A stretch of 64,000 nucleotides of DNA from Zygnema cylindricum. Taxonomy: Eukaryota; Streptophyta; Zygnematophyceae; Zygnematales; Zygnemataceae. The notes under the pieces are model-generated. The model did not search any database, was not told the origin of the DNA, and was given only the letters and a program-made list of their open reading frames with translations. Position 1 is the stretch's first letter; each line of letters begins with the position of its first letter. The translations under genes and the position numbers were made by a program. Shown piece after piece: positions 35,901 through 50,900 of the stretch. The stretch spans positions 238,419-302,418 of the forward strand of contig JBBHKE010002352.1 of the NCBI GenBank assembly GCA_037447655.1. The letters run 5' to 3'.

Positions 35901-38900
35901 ACCCTCTAAGACATTTGAAGAAATGAACGAACGTCACTAGCCACAAGCTGAGGTAACAGACCTGAAGGACGGTTTTTGCCTCAGCCCGCACAGAAAAAGC
36001 ACTCCACCCCAGCAAAAAGTGGTCAATAAACAGTCCCAGAGTATGCGCATCAGAATTCCCGAACAAAATGGTTACTTGCTGTTCCATATCCAACGGCCCT
36101 TTGTCGCCCTTCTCTCCCCCTTCATCTCCACTCTTCCTCCTCCTGCTGCTCCGTTTCTCCTTTGCTCCTTCACTACCAATTTCAGCATCAGAACCCAAGC
36201 CATGACGTCCACTTCCATATCTCGATTTGGCCCCAGAACTTATCCCTGTGCTTCCTGAATCAACTCCATCTGCCTTGTCTACTCCTTGTGAGGTGTGTTG
36301 GAAGGCCAAACCGATGAGCTTTAGGGCTATGAGAGCGGATTCTTCATCCCAAAAGGCAGCAGAATCAAGCAAGAATGGCAAAGTTTCTGTATTCCGGAGG
36401 CAGTGTCTTTGCCAATTTCGAGGCCGAGAGGTCGCCACATCAGCGAGAACCGCTAAGCATCTCACAAGTTTCACCCGCCTCTCATAGGACATGGGGTTTC
36501 GGAAACAGTTGGACTTCCTGGATAGCTTGTTAATACGCTGCAAAAAACCATCAGATGGGAAACAGAGATGAGGCTGCTGTAGCATTACATGGCAAAATTT
36601 GAGCAAAATTGAGGGGAACAAACACAACTGAAACAAAAACAGGTTGGAGCCTTTAGACAACGCCCTGTCATCAATTGCTCAACAATCAACATCGAGCTCG
36701 GCTTTCATCCTTCCCCAGTCTTGAGTTGATATCAACCTTACGGCTTCAGGGCCCATTTATGATTCTCACTTCAGACTCACCTTGATCTCTGCTGAAAGCT
36801 GCCAGGAATCACGAACAGCATAATAATGGCCTTTGCTTCCACACACATGGAGTAGAAGTTGACGAGCATATTTTCGAATGAAGGACGCATGTGTATTGCT
36901 CATGTAGCTACAAAGCACATCTTGCCAACCCTCCAGCTTGACCTCCTCTACCGCTTTACCAGAATCCTGCGACTCAGTAACCACAAAGTCCAGGCCATTT
37001 GTACTGCTTTTGCTTTCACCGTGTGACCTTTGTCGGATCAAACTGTAAGCCAAACGGAAAGTACTCTCCAACAGCAGCTTATGGAACTCACCAAACAGGT
37101 CTCCTCTGTGAATTTTTGCATAAGAATTAGAAAAAAATGGAGCAAAGGTACCAGAGGCTATTTCTCTCCTGGCTACTGAAAGACCACCATGACCAGAAAC
37201 ACCTTGCGAAGTTGCCATTTGGCCCGGCGTCCCATCTCCTCCAAGACCAGTCGATGCCGCCTTAAAGTGTGGACTCAATCGGGTCACAACATCAAGTAGA
37301 TACGGGAGAAGGGGCTTTCTTAATAGTAATGCGCAGGCTCGTTCTAATTGTCTCGCAGCTTCTTGTTGAACTAGTCCAGATGGATTTGACAACAGAGACA
37401 AATCAGCCGCCCCTTGACCCTCGAGCTCAGTAAATGAAGAGTTGACTATCCCTTCCAGTGCTGAGTCACTACCCGGCTGTCGCCAATTGCGTAAAACCAA
37501 AGCGAGAAACATGAAAGTAAGAATTGCTACTTCGCCTCTCTCAGTCCTTTCATCCACTGGCAAAGGTGAAGACAGGTCTAGTTCTTGCAGGAGCATAGCC
37601 ACTAGTCCCTCCAGGTTGAGACCACCGGATTCCTCTTCTTCGCTTCCCTGAGGACTTCTCAGACTATCAGCATTTTCTCTCCCACTCTTCAAGGCATTTG
37701 CTTCCTCGATCACAGTTGCCAGGGGCCCTGACCCCCTTGCAGAAGCTACTCCAAGTCGATAAAATAACTGGAAAACAGGAAGAGCCTCCATGCCCGAGCA
37801 TCGCTTCATCCAACCATTCATGCCCACTATCAGCTGTTGAAGCAGGAGGCGACCAATAGCAGAGCTCACCTCACATTCATTTTGGCGTGAAGCAATGCTC
37901 TCAAGGTGTTCTCCTAATGGTACATTGTGTTGCCATGATGGGCCAAGAGATTCGGACAAACTATCTATACTCTCATCTTTTGGGGGCGATGATGCTCTAG
38001 GTGGTACTCCCTCAGTGGAAGGATCCTCCTGTCCACTTTGCTGCTCATGTAAACTTATCTCTTTTGCCAACTCCAACAAGGCTTCTTCAGACATGTCCTC
38101 CATTAGCTCATAAGCATCCCTCCAGGCCTCTGGAATACCAACTTGATCTTCTTGGCCCTCAACTTCCCCTTCTTCTACATCCATATAGTCCTCTCTGTCT
38201 TCATCCATCCCATCCCCTTCTGCATGTTCACCATCATGTGGCCTCTGTTCCTGATGACCAGCAACGTCCCCTGTTTGTGAAGGAATCCCTTCCCTCACCT
38301 GTCCTCCATTATGACCACTAAATGTTTGCCACTCTCCAGCCCCATCACCATCGATGGGAATTGCTACCATAGAGTGGTCAAGTGAGTGGGCAACCGTCAA
38401 ACTACCAGCAAACATGGATTGGTAACAACTCTCGCAAAGGTCAAAATCAGGGCATACTGTACAGTGCCAGCGATGATGGATAATGGGGCATTTTTTGCAA
38501 CCATCGCAGCAGTATTGAACAGCTGTCTCAGGAAGAAGGTTTTCAGTGTGTGTCAGAACCGGCTTCGGTGGTGGAAGCTGAAGCAAACGTGAAGACAATG
38601 CGAGACTGCAAACAAATAATCCAACTTAAAAATCAGTGGTTTATTCTCTAATGCAACAGAGTAATGATAAGGAAATGACGTCGTGGAAAAATAAGATCGA
38701 TAACCATTAGAAATAAAAAGGTTATTTCCTAGGAGTTTGAGGTGGTTTGTACAGAGCCAATATGGGGGAGTCCTTTTCGACTGCGGCACAAAGCAAAACA
38801 TGACATTTTGCTATACAGAAAAAACATAATAACTGGATTATGGGTGACTTATGTTCAGTTAAGATAGCACCCATCAAAGAAAGTAGAATAAACAACGACA

Positions 38901-41900
38901 GTATGAACTTTCTGAACTTGAACACGAACATCAAGAAAAAGTCTCCGCAATAACTGACACTAGAATTAAGTTCCAAGAGAGCTCAAAGTCCTGCCATCAC
39001 ATAGTTAAATATGAAGAGCAAATTGCTAACGACTAGAAGTTTGTTCCTAGCCGTAAGCCTCAGCATCTGAGAGGCGATTTTAATTGACGCACTCTGAATC
39101 ACATGTATACTAAAAATAAGCAATGCTTTGAATTTATTTGTTGGACAAACATTTGTTGCCTTAGTTTTTCGTTTGTTGTCAGAGGGAAAGAGAACATAAA
39201 GACAGTATAATGCTGTCAATCTATTGTTAATTCCTACTCATTTTCATAGAATGAACACAATGACGTTGCAAACCCTTTTCTGCCAGAGACAAATTATAAG
39301 GGGCTCTCATATTGCCATTGGGCCCAGAAAACTAACCTGCATCCACTGCTTATAGATTCTGCTGGGGCAAAAAGCAGAGTACGGATGTGAGTCACTGCAG
39401 GTTCGAGCTGAGCTGATATCGCCCTTGGAGGCCCTTCACCTTTGTTTACCAAGTATTGAGAGAATGCATAAAGTAGGTCAACTGTGGAAAACACTAATTG
39501 ATTACTTGGATGGCCCTCTGGCTGACTAGCCTCTTCCACAGCCCACATCGCCTCTATCAAACCTTGAATAATCCCCACACCTGAACAGGAAAAGAAGAAC
39601 CAGATTTAATTAAAATATTTAGCATAAAATACACATGAGCGCCTCAGCACTGGTTCACTTCAACTTGACAATTATGAATTCTGCAATGAGCATCATAAGT
39701 CCAAAATTGTTTTAGGCACCAACATGAGGACATTTTCTGGAACATAATCAAAGAAACCCATCAAGCTTCTCAAGGAATGCAGCACAGTTTAAAAAAGATC
39801 CCCTATGCTTATCCAAAAAAAAAAGAAACAGAAACAGAAACAAAAACAGAAATAGAAACAGAAACAGAAACAGAAACAGAAACAAGAAGTTCAACAGTAA
39901 CCCACCATGTTTGTCCAGGAATGCTGAAAAGTTCACAAAGCGACCAGCTGCAATCCTGCATGCTGCCTGTAGATGCTCCATAAAGAGTGATACTGCGGCA
40001 GTGCGGTTCCGGCCGCCTTTCAGCACTCTCTGCTGAATTGCAGCCATGCTCTTGGCCACACCAGCCAACCGCATCTCATCTTTAACCTGCAAAAAAATAA
40101 CGTTACAAAGTAAGATCTTCAAAAGCTGGAAGATATACACAGACATCCTTAACCTACAAAAAAGTAGTGCTAAAGAAAATCACGTAAGACTCCACTGTCC
40201 TGAAAAAAAAAATGCTAAACAACAGGACCTTGACCAACTGGAAGGCATGTATGTACACACATGAGACGCCACCATCATCCGTCACTTTCTGATGATTACC
40301 AATTCACAAAAGGCCACGGGAAAGATTGGAATATAGCATAAACTTCCATTTTTCATTCAACATATAATAAAAGTAACATTACCAAAACGAACATGAATGT
40401 CAGCGTAGTGACAGCCCAAAAATCAAAGAGATAACTTGTTCATAACAAGACTTTTCTGTGCTTCAACCATACCAATCTCTCACTTCATTAGTTACATTCA
40501 CACTCGAAGCAAAGATGTCCACAACATTCCATCCATCTCAAAAGCAAACACAATAAAAATGTTACACAGCTTTTGAGTAGAAACCTGACAGTACGCCTCC
40601 CTGGTGGGATAAAGAGCACGAAGAACTCCACGAGCAGCCACTTGTAGACGTTGATGTACTCCAGTCTCTAAAATTGGCCTCAGCAGTGTAAGAACCTCCG
40701 AATGCAACCTGCCCTCCTGTACATCCACACCTTGTCCATTCCTTGTCTTCCGATTGGTGTCCCTTCCCTCCAATCCTCCAGCCTTGGAAGTCATATGTCC
40801 TCTAAAGCCATCCAAAGATGCTGCCTTGTAAAACAGCCGTAATGAACGGAACGCACATGAGAGAGCCTGTTCCAATGGTGTCTGTCTTTCTGTCGCAATA
40901 ATATTGTGACTTCGAGCCATAGATGATGATACGCCAGCCGTCACTCGGCCTTGACCATCTTGCTCGAGAACCGATTCCACCTTTTCTTTGAATCCAAAAT
41001 CCTCTTTGGTGCGAGCATAAACATCCAGGTTGTCAATACGAGGTAAGGCACTACCATTGAAAGAAGGACCAATAGTAAGAGTAAATTCTTTATCAGCCAA
41101 AAGAGATTCCAAGTTGGTGAAAGGTATCTCATACCAGCGACGAACTCCTTCTTCCAACCGGATTGTCCTATTGAAAACAGTAACTGTGGATGGAATGTGG
41201 CTTGCAGCAGTATTTCCAACATGGATTCGACAACCCACCATCACGAGGTCGCTATTGGCATTAAAGACCATGAGCTACAAACAAAAGATGAAACATAAAA
41301 TTGAAAGGAGAGGGGAAAAAAGAAGAAGAGGGTTCATCAGGATCAAGCAACAATTTATTCCTCAAACAGGAGGCAAGACACATTTTTTTTTTCCCCCAGA
41401 AAATACAGAAACAAAGCCACTTACGATGCAGCCTACAAAAAAACTCGCTTACCTTAAAGCCAGGAAGACTGGGACTCTCCAAAAATCCATCTTCTCCTGA
41501 AACACTCAATTTTGCCGCTTCAGCATCTGTGTTGCGCAAGATATCGCCTCCCAATTTAATATCAGGAGTAATGCACAATGACCTCTCAAAAAAGTCAAAT
41601 GGGAACGTGGGCGTTTCAGATGTGCGAAGACCTGTTAAAGCCACCCCTAATCGACGAGCCTGTTCTACTTCACTCAGATTAGAGACTTTGGAGGCATCGC
41701 CAGGACCATTTCCAGCTCGGGCTTCCTGTTCAGTCCCTGGTGGGCTGTATGAAAATATCTGAACCACAAAGCTCTCACACAACAAAAACAACCAGGGAAA
41801 AAATGAAAATCACAGGACAAATGAAAGGCAAAAAAAGCTATGTATATGACAAAATGCGAATCCGTCGACATAGTTTATTAACCTTTCATACATTGTACAG

Positions 41901-44900
41901 CTAATTAAGAATGCAGGATTACCTACCAGTTAAAGGACCTTTCATTTACTAATATCCACAACAAGCGTCCACCTTTGAGTTGAGCTAACACTAATAAATG
42001 ATGGTCTCGGAGAAAGTGTTAAAAGAGTCGTCAAATTATATGTAACTAACGGGAAGCTGTTGCTAGAAGAATACAACCAGCAGGAGAATGGAGCCGCCAA
42101 CGAAGGACTGGACAATATACCTTGAGCTCTCAAGGTATTCTATAAAACCTCAGAAAATGTACGGAAAACCTCACAGACTAAGCAAGTAGAAGGAAGTTGC
42201 GGAAAGTCACAGTACACCATCCACCTTAAGTAACTTGAAAACAGAATAAATCACATGTACACAAAGAAGGGACCTACGCCGGACGATTATAGCCCACATA
42301 CTTTAACATTTCCGACAAATGTGGTCCTCATTGATTTATGTGTGCCTCAAAATCAGCACCTAAAACCAGTATTGCCCAGACTAATTACGGTGAGAGGTGC
42401 ACCTGAAGACTGCCATCATCATTAAGTAGAAAAACTGCACTTCTGTCCCCGGAAGGAGGCTGATAGGCTCCAACTCCGTCCAGACGCAGAGAAGACGAGC
42501 TTGGAGCCATTCTTAACTGCTGTGCCTCTAAGTATCCTTTTCGCACCTGCATTCACTTTACTTCCAGCTGAGAACCAGCAACCAACAAAAACCTACTGGT
42601 ATCCAAATGTCAAAACATCCTTCGGACCTGAAAAACCATGACAGAATTGAGAAGAATTTAAAACCCACTACAAACACAGTCTAAGAGAAAAAGGAGGGGC
42701 ACTAGAACCTGGAAATTCTTTTGCTATATCCAATGTTTTGGATACAAAAAGAAACTAATTTGCTGACATAACGGAGCAGAGAATTCTCCAGGCATGCTCA
42801 TGCCACTTCAGGTTCAAAGCAACCAAATGCAGGATTGTTTATAACATGGTTGCACAAGTGGAGTTCTTAACGCATAATTGAATGAATAAAGGGGTGAATT
42901 TACACATGACAATGATATTGCAAAATGGCAACTTTTAATATGGGCTAGGCCACAACGTAGGGAAATGTGGTCTCCTAAGCAACTGTTCATAACCAAAAAA
43001 ACAGACAAGAAACCAGTTTCTCACAATACAAACAAGAATGGGAACAAAATGTAACATGAACCTCGGACCTTTGAAGGTGAAGTAAGACATAAATCTCAAC
43101 AACACTTCTATTCCTGCCACACTATCATGAGTACATTACATACAAACAAAGAGATTGCCAAACATATTCCAGCTTCCAGAAAGTGGAACAAGCAAACTAA
43201 GCAACCCCACAGAAACGTCAATTTCCAAAGATCCGTATCAGCCTCCAGCCGAAGTGTACCCACAAATAGATGGTGCTTGATGATGACTTCCTACTACAAG
43301 CATTTTCAAACTAACACCTCTTTTGCATTCCATCTACGCCTGTCATATGTAAGAAGCACAAATGCGCACGAAGGTCAAACCAACATATGTGAAAGCAAGT
43401 GGAAGTCTGAATTAAAAACCTGAACTGCAAAGACAGAACCCGATTGCGTCCAGATAAAAAGCCCGGCTCCCGGGAGGATCTCATGCCACTGCTGCAATGC
43501 AAGATATCGACTGCGATTCTGGGACTCCTGTTCCACCGCAACTCCTGCGACTTCCTTGAAACCCTGCATTAAAAATGAGACAGCAGATTAGACCAACTCA
43601 GATACCTGTTAATCAACTGCCACAAACAGCTACAGCTATGCCTCAACACATTTTGACATTCTACAAGGATAATGATAGATTAACTTGAGACTATCAGCGT
43701 ATACCAGATCAATTGTAAAATTACTTAAAATTAGGTGCCACCTTCCTCTGAGGGCAGCAATCACCAGCCTGAACTGGTTATGGACGTGGAGGAGAACTTC
43801 AATATCCCCAGCTTCTACTTACGGAAAAAAAGCAAGGCAAACATGAAACCTTCAAAAATGAGGACAACAAGTGCTCATAACAACTTTTACACCACCTTCA
43901 AAGTAGACTTTCAAATCCACTACTAATTTCAACTGGTAAGGAACACAGGAATAACTCACTGTCGCGTCGCTATTCAATCGACCGAACAATGAACGGCTCT
44001 CTTCGAAGGCCACCACTAGAAAACGTAAAGCTGCCGAGTAGCACAAAGACGTGCCCTTTCCCAAAGAATAATTTCCATCTGGCATGGTAACGGTAGACTT
44101 GAGGACCACAGGTCCTGAGTTGTCCTTGCGGGGATCCAAACGTTCAGAGTAAAGCACACCCTGCAACACTTCCATGCCCGACTTCAAAAAAACGCATGAT
44201 AGCCAAGCATGGTAACATTAAAAAGAAAAGAAAATAAAAGCCCTTACACGCAAATAAATCAGTATAGGCAGCCGCCAAACTGCAAATTCCAAAAAACCGA
44301 GTCGAAAACACTTCAAAAATTCAACTTTTTCAACATTTCCTAATGCTTACAACACACCTGCTGTGTCAGCACGACAGCAGTCAGCTGGCGGCCAGCGACT
44401 GGTACCAAAACTGCGTCTTGAATAGAGTCTCCATCAACAGTAAGATACACACAAGGGCTCCTGTGATCCAAAGATAGATCAAAGACCTCCACTGACTGGC
44501 TCGTAACCACCATTAACCGCACCTGTCCTCACAAGAAAGACAAGTTACATGTTTGCTCTCTCCACATTGAAACATAAACGCTCTTCTGGAACTGAAAGAA
44601 GCCACTTACGGGTCACCCTGTCAAATATTTTTACATGCAGCATTCAACCAACAATAGTCTATCTGATACGTTTAAAAAAAAAAACGTTCTTCTATTTCCC
44701 CATAAAGTGCAGGAGTGAAAAACGGCATACCTGTGAATTTGGAAGCCATGAAATACGCCGAATGTGCGCCCCACCTTGCAAAGATAGGTCCACTGCTAGA
44801 CGATCAATGACTTCTCCACCTGAATTTAAGGTAAACACCTGGCAGTCCTCAAAGCCAGCAACGGCCAGAAAAGATTCATTTGCTGGATTAAACTCGACAT

Positions 44901-47900
44901 GTACTACACCAAAGCGAACGGCATTCCTGCTCAGCGCTTTGACAGTTGTCTTGTCTACAGTTACCGGGGCAACGGTGGGCTGTCCAATCAATTGACCAAC
45001 ATCTAATACCGTGACCTTATCTCCTTCTCCAGCAGCCATTCTCCCTTTACTGCTCACACTAACAATTGATTTGCCTAGTGATCCACTGCCAAGGAGAGCC
45101 TTCAACTCACGGTCCTTGGGATACTCTGTCTTTGTTTTCATGTCAAGCGAACCACTCTTGAACGCCCGTTTCAATCGCAGAACTTCACCATGAACAGCTC
45201 TAAGTGTCGCTGTGCTTAAATCAAGTTCATCATCAATGCCAGTCTCAGGCTGCTGTGTCTCCACAAAAGTTAGGAGGTTCTGACAAACACTTAGCAGCCG
45301 GCCTTCCAGATTTCTCAACTGCCCCAGCAAATGCCCGTCCTTTGTCACAGCTAATAGAGGAAGCCGCTGATCGTCAGCGTTAAGCTCTGCCTCCTCCTCC
45401 TCATCATAGAAGTCTTCTACATCAGCCCGTTTGAGGGACTGTCCAAGCATAGGAGTTACAAATGAGCCGGAAGGTCCACCAGATGGCGCACCAGGAGGCA
45501 ACGGTGGAGGAGCTCTGGAAGGTTGACCTGGTGGCCGAAATCGTCTCGGCTTCAAAGAAATGCAATTCCCTGCTCGAATGCCCCCACTTGCTCCAGCACC
45601 ACAATCGCAAAAGAACCTACTATGACGGGAATATACAACTTTGTGTCCTTTATGACAGACAGCAGCACAAACTGAACAACAGCCCTTCGACACAGTGAGG
45701 TCACAGGAATAGCAAAAATACCAGTGTTGCTCCATGAAATTGTTTCCACTTGATGTGTATGTACAGATACGAGATGCCAATTCCCTTTCACCCCCTCCCA
45801 GCCCCTCCTCATCCTCAACTTCCCCGTCTGTAAGGTCATCATCTTCCTCCTCATCAGCAGAGTCCTCTACGAGAACCTGGCCCACACTATTTGCCGTAGC
45901 ACTAGTGAGTGCTGAAGGGCGCAAGACCCCAGCTTCTTCTCTATTTTGTGATCCTTGCTCTATTCCTGGCTCAACGCGATCTTTCAGCCAGTTTGAATAC
46001 AGGCCCATTTCCCCTACTGAGGCCACTTGCTGATCAGACGTGTCCCCTTTAAATCCCCGACAATATCCAGCCAGTGCAGAATTGAGTACGATAAGAACCG
46101 TTTGAAGATTTTCCAGATGTCTGTGCCAAGACGACTCTATTCCCGCCCCTTCTGAACTATTTTTGATCCCAATTCTGTTTGCAGCAAGCACACTATTGCT
46201 GCTGTGGTCAGAGTAATGGTGCTCCTGAGAACTCAGCTGGAAATTCTCCATCGACGCCAATACCGTCTCCAAAACCCTTGCAACTGATTCATCACGAGCA
46301 AGCCGGACCAGAAGCAACAGATATTCTCTTGCTGCTTCCGGGTCATAAATAGCAAAGGCCTTGTCCACATTCAGCAGAAGAGCCTCCACCAGACAATTAC
46401 GCAAAGCGCCTGGTTTTCCTTTCTCCCTGTCCAGCGCTGGACTCTCCTCCTGAACAAGACTTTCCAAGAAATTATACGCCAAAGAGCGAACTTCTTGAGG
46501 GGCTCTCCGTGATTGAATAGGGGAAGGCATAGTCTCAAGGAGAACATCACCAGCCACTGAGCCGAGAAACCTATGCTCCAACCATAAAGCAAGCTTGGTT
46601 GAGTCCATGGCCCGAAGCGTCCTGCTGATACTTCTCTTGAACACGAGGTGCGGTTCACTACCGTGAACTTGCAAGACAGCTAAAAGGAGGCGAAGGACTG
46701 AAATATTGATTGTCTCACTTATGTTATTATCCAGGATCTCTATCAGAAAAGACAAATCTCCAGAACCAGGTGAGGTCGGCCCTGCTAAAGGTGCTTCTCC
46801 ATCTGACACTGAGAGTGAGGTCGAACCCGTCACACCCTCGAAGTACTGCAAAAAAGCAGGTTGTGAACTTGACCACGCTTTCTCCATGCAAGAAATGCAC
46901 TTCACCAAAACGGGATCCAAGGTTTGAGTGGCTACATTTTTTTCTCGGACAGATTCTCGCAATAAGATCTCAATACGGTAAAGGCTGTGCATGTCGAGCG
47001 CCTGACGAACCTCCGCTTGGGACGAGAATAGTTGGTCCAGAACTGTTTTACACTGGATTCGCAGTTTCACAAACGCGGCCTCCTGGTTGATATCCATGAG
47101 ACTTGACAACAGGCTTTCCAGTCCTGTAGTCAGCAAGACCCTGAGATCTCTTGACCGTGACATGTTATGTTCTTCGATCATCGCAGATGCATCCTTCAGA
47201 TTATGTAACAAGCAATTAAACACTAGATCTAGGGTCTTTAACAAAGAGCAAACGGAAAGCTGGCATAGAAGGACCAGAAAAGTCAGCGATCCTCCTGAAG
47301 AAGGAATTAAACCCAGCAGAATATGAGCAAAAGACTGCCCAAGGTAACTGCTGGACTTCCCTGTGACAGGATATCCTGAGCCTCCAATGACGACCCTGAA
47401 GGCATCTTCTTGTGTCGCTTCCAAGCCCCCTGGCCACAAGAGAGTTTCCACCAATTTCTGCTGTACACCGAGAGTTTCAAAATCGCTTGCAAGCCTACTT
47501 GGGTCTTGCCCTGGGCATTGAAGAAGAAGAGTCGTGGCTAACCGCTCCTGAGGACTTCCCGGAATAGCAGCTGCAAAAACACTCCTTACTGCCGATCGCC
47601 ATGCTTCGACATGCCAAGTCAAAATTCCCGCTAACATTTGCAATAATTCCCGACCACCGTCTGATCGAAGATAGCTTTGGATCACGGCCATGAGCTGATG
47701 TCCACGGTTATAGAGATGCTGTGAACATGGTAGATGCAGTAACGGGACTGCTTGATCTGTCGCTTTGACTCCATCAACTGACAAATCAACTGCTAGGGCA
47801 GGTTCCGCAAAATGGCCCTTGTTAACTGCACCGTCATCTGACTCAGAATCTTCTGAGACACTGCCAGGGGTGGAAGGTCGGGGACAAACAGGTGGAGAAG

Positions 47901-50900
47901 TGGAAATGGATGATGATGCGGCAGGGCGACTTGTGACAGACAAGTGCTCGCCTCCTTGGCCTTCTTGAAAGCCAGCCAAGATCAGATCCAAACAACATTG
48001 AAGAACAGCTTGCAGTCGTAAATACTCAAAAGAGCCAAAAACTACTCGGCCGCTTTGCAACTTTTCTGAGACTGATGAAAGAATTTTTACTACTGTATGC
48101 TCAAAAGTGGTGGCATCAACAGAATCTTCCCCTCTCAGACACCTCTGCAACCAAAAAAAGAGTTTGGCGACTTTTAGAAAGGGCCAAATTGCCAATGACA
48201 ATGCTTGAAACATTGGGAACAATTGAAAAAAATAGTAAAATGATGACACTGAAATGTGCCAGTGAATGCTAGCTAAGGATTTCAGAAAGGCATAGGAGGT
48301 AGCATACCAAATCTATAAGATGAAGGGAAACTTAAACCATTCAGACAGTTCTCAACAAAAAATGGGGGGGTCGGTTCATTTAATGCAGAGACCCTTTGCC
48401 CATCAACTCAAAACAATTAACAATAGAAAAACCTTTCCTGCAAAGCATAGGGAAAGAAGTTCAGAGTGATACATGCCTGTTTAATAGCAGTGAGCTGGCA
48501 AAGCATTGAAAAGGCAGTAGAAGTATCTTTTTGTTGAACGGCAGAAGGTTCCACACGTTCCAGGTCCATTACCAATTTCCAACAGATGTGATAAATATAT
48601 CGCTCGACTAAATACTCTTCCTGTGTACTTGGGACATAATTGCTTGCCAAATTCAGCAACCTCGAAATAAGGGTTGCTAGACGATTAAAATCTGCACTCA
48701 AGGACTTAACAGGGAAACTCTCAGCCTCATATTCTGGACTAGGTTCTCCCATTGGATCTGCCAGTTCCACCAATACATCTTCCCAGGAACATGCCTCCAA
48801 TGACCATAAGACTTTACTTCCCCAGCATTTTTGCATATTATCCAATTTATGTATAGTATCCACTGTGCCCTCAGAAACATGCCCAAGGAAAGCACTAAAC
48901 AAAGCGAGGCCTTTATGCCTGAAGCAGTGCCGCAAGTGTCTTGGAAGCCATGATGGAAAAGAACCAGAGTGATACACCATATGCCTGATTACCAGTACCA
49001 GTCTTGATACTGGCAGCAACCAGGCTGCCAAAGCTTCTCCAGCAGTAGAACCACCAATATCACCAACTGAACTGCTGTCTACAGACAAACCAGAATTTGG
49101 AAGTGGAGTGAATTCAGAAATCACTGTCGTTAAGCACGATAAGGCACTTTCTCGAGCTTGAGTTTTTCCAAAATCACTAAGAATATGAAAGGACATGACT
49201 AAAACCTCCAAAAGCAGTAAAGAAGGAAGTTTGGCCATTGTAGATCTTAGACCTGACTTTGCAGCTGTCGCGGCAATCTGCATTATTGACTGATAAAATG
49301 ATTGAAATAGTTCGAGAATGAAAACATCATCGCCAATGAACGGCTGCTGCTTGCTCGTTACACAACTGACATATGAACGGGCGGATCTTTGGATGAGAAG
49401 TTTGGCAAGCAGAATCAAAACTGCTGGCGATCTTTCAGCTTTTTCATCTTTCATTCCATTTGACAGGAGCTTGTGGGCCAACTGAGTCTCCAGTTCTTCA
49501 TTTAATGCACATTTGACCAAAAGAGCTTCCAAAAAGTCAGAAGCAGCACAAACTAAATTTGCCGCATAATTTTCAATTTGCGTCTCTCCAGGATCTTCCA
49601 TGCTCCGTGTGTCAGTCCGACTTCTTCCAAGATCAGACCTTTTCATAGTGTGTATAAAAGTCAAAGGCCCTACTGCGAGTGTCAAAATTGCATCCAGATG
49701 AAGTTCCTGAAGCTGCCCCTTAACAGAAAGAAAAACCTCTTGTTCCCATTCAGGTGCCACAATAAGCTCATTTAAGAAAACTAAAATCTGTTGAGCAGCC
49801 TGAAGATACCCAACGTCTCTACCATGCTGGCTACTGTTCCCTCTCTTTTTCGGGGATGTCCCTTCCTCAGAATGTCTACCTGGCTCAGCAAATAGATCGC
49901 CAAACCAAACTTCATCCTCCTCACTTGCGCGGGAACTAACGGACTCCTCTTGCAAACGGCCCATAGATTCCTCCACATCTGTCGGTTCAGAGTGATGTAA
50001 GCTATTTTGAAACCCAGTGTGCAACTTCCAATCTTCATACAGTAACAATGACGTTGAGATAAAATTCTCTAGCCAACAGCTTCCGGCAGGAAACAGCAAC
50101 CCAACTTGCTTTTCCATAGTCTCTGGTACTTCCAGGCCGCTTTCTCCTGTATTCCCCTTTGATACAGCCCGGTCAATCTGTGCATTCCCAGATATGTGTA
50201 CACCTTTCATTGTCCGAGATTCTGCATGAATGTTCTGTATAAGTTCCAATAAATGTGAAACTGCATATGGAGTAGATATCACGGGCCTAAATCTCACAAA
50301 TCCATCATGTGTATCATCAGCTCCCTGCTTTGTCCGAAATTTATCCAGTGCACTCTTTGACAACTCCATCTTGGCTAAGATGGCAACTACCAGGTTCACA
50401 CGCATATTTTGAAATGTGTTCACGATCGGCAAACACAACGCCATCATCTTTAACACGTCGTCAACTATACCAGGAACCTTAGACACACTCAATGAACCCT
50501 CCACCAGTCCATAAAGTGGAGGGATTGCATCTACGAGGGACAGAATTTCTTCATTAGCATCACGAGTTGCAACCCCAAGTCTCCCTGAGCCAACGTTTAC
50601 TAACATCGTTAAAATGCTAGAACATAATTCTAACGATGAATTATACACCAATACATCGTTTATGCCATCTTCAGAATCCTTCAAGAGGCTGTCCTCTATC
50701 ATAGCCTGCTTTGCTAAATGGGTACAGGCAGCAAATAACCGGGGAAAAAAATGGAGCTGAGTGACAGCATAGTCCTGCAATGGCCAAAAAAAATTAAAAA
50801 CGAAAATAAGCCAAAATGAACCTACAAATAGTTCACTGCATCCTGTAAAGTGCAGCTCCTGAGTAGCATCTTTCCTTTTGCACAGACCCCCCTCACCCCC

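Noticed and set aside
39748-39893. Leu/Phe-repeat segment in frame with BIG exon 13
   Set aside because: It lies after the GTGGGT donor at 39905; the exon 14 frame only fits if it is intron.
23876-48272. Numerous plus-strand open frames of 60-175 codons opposite BIG
   Set aside because: They are antisense shadows of conserved BIG exons; no independent features.
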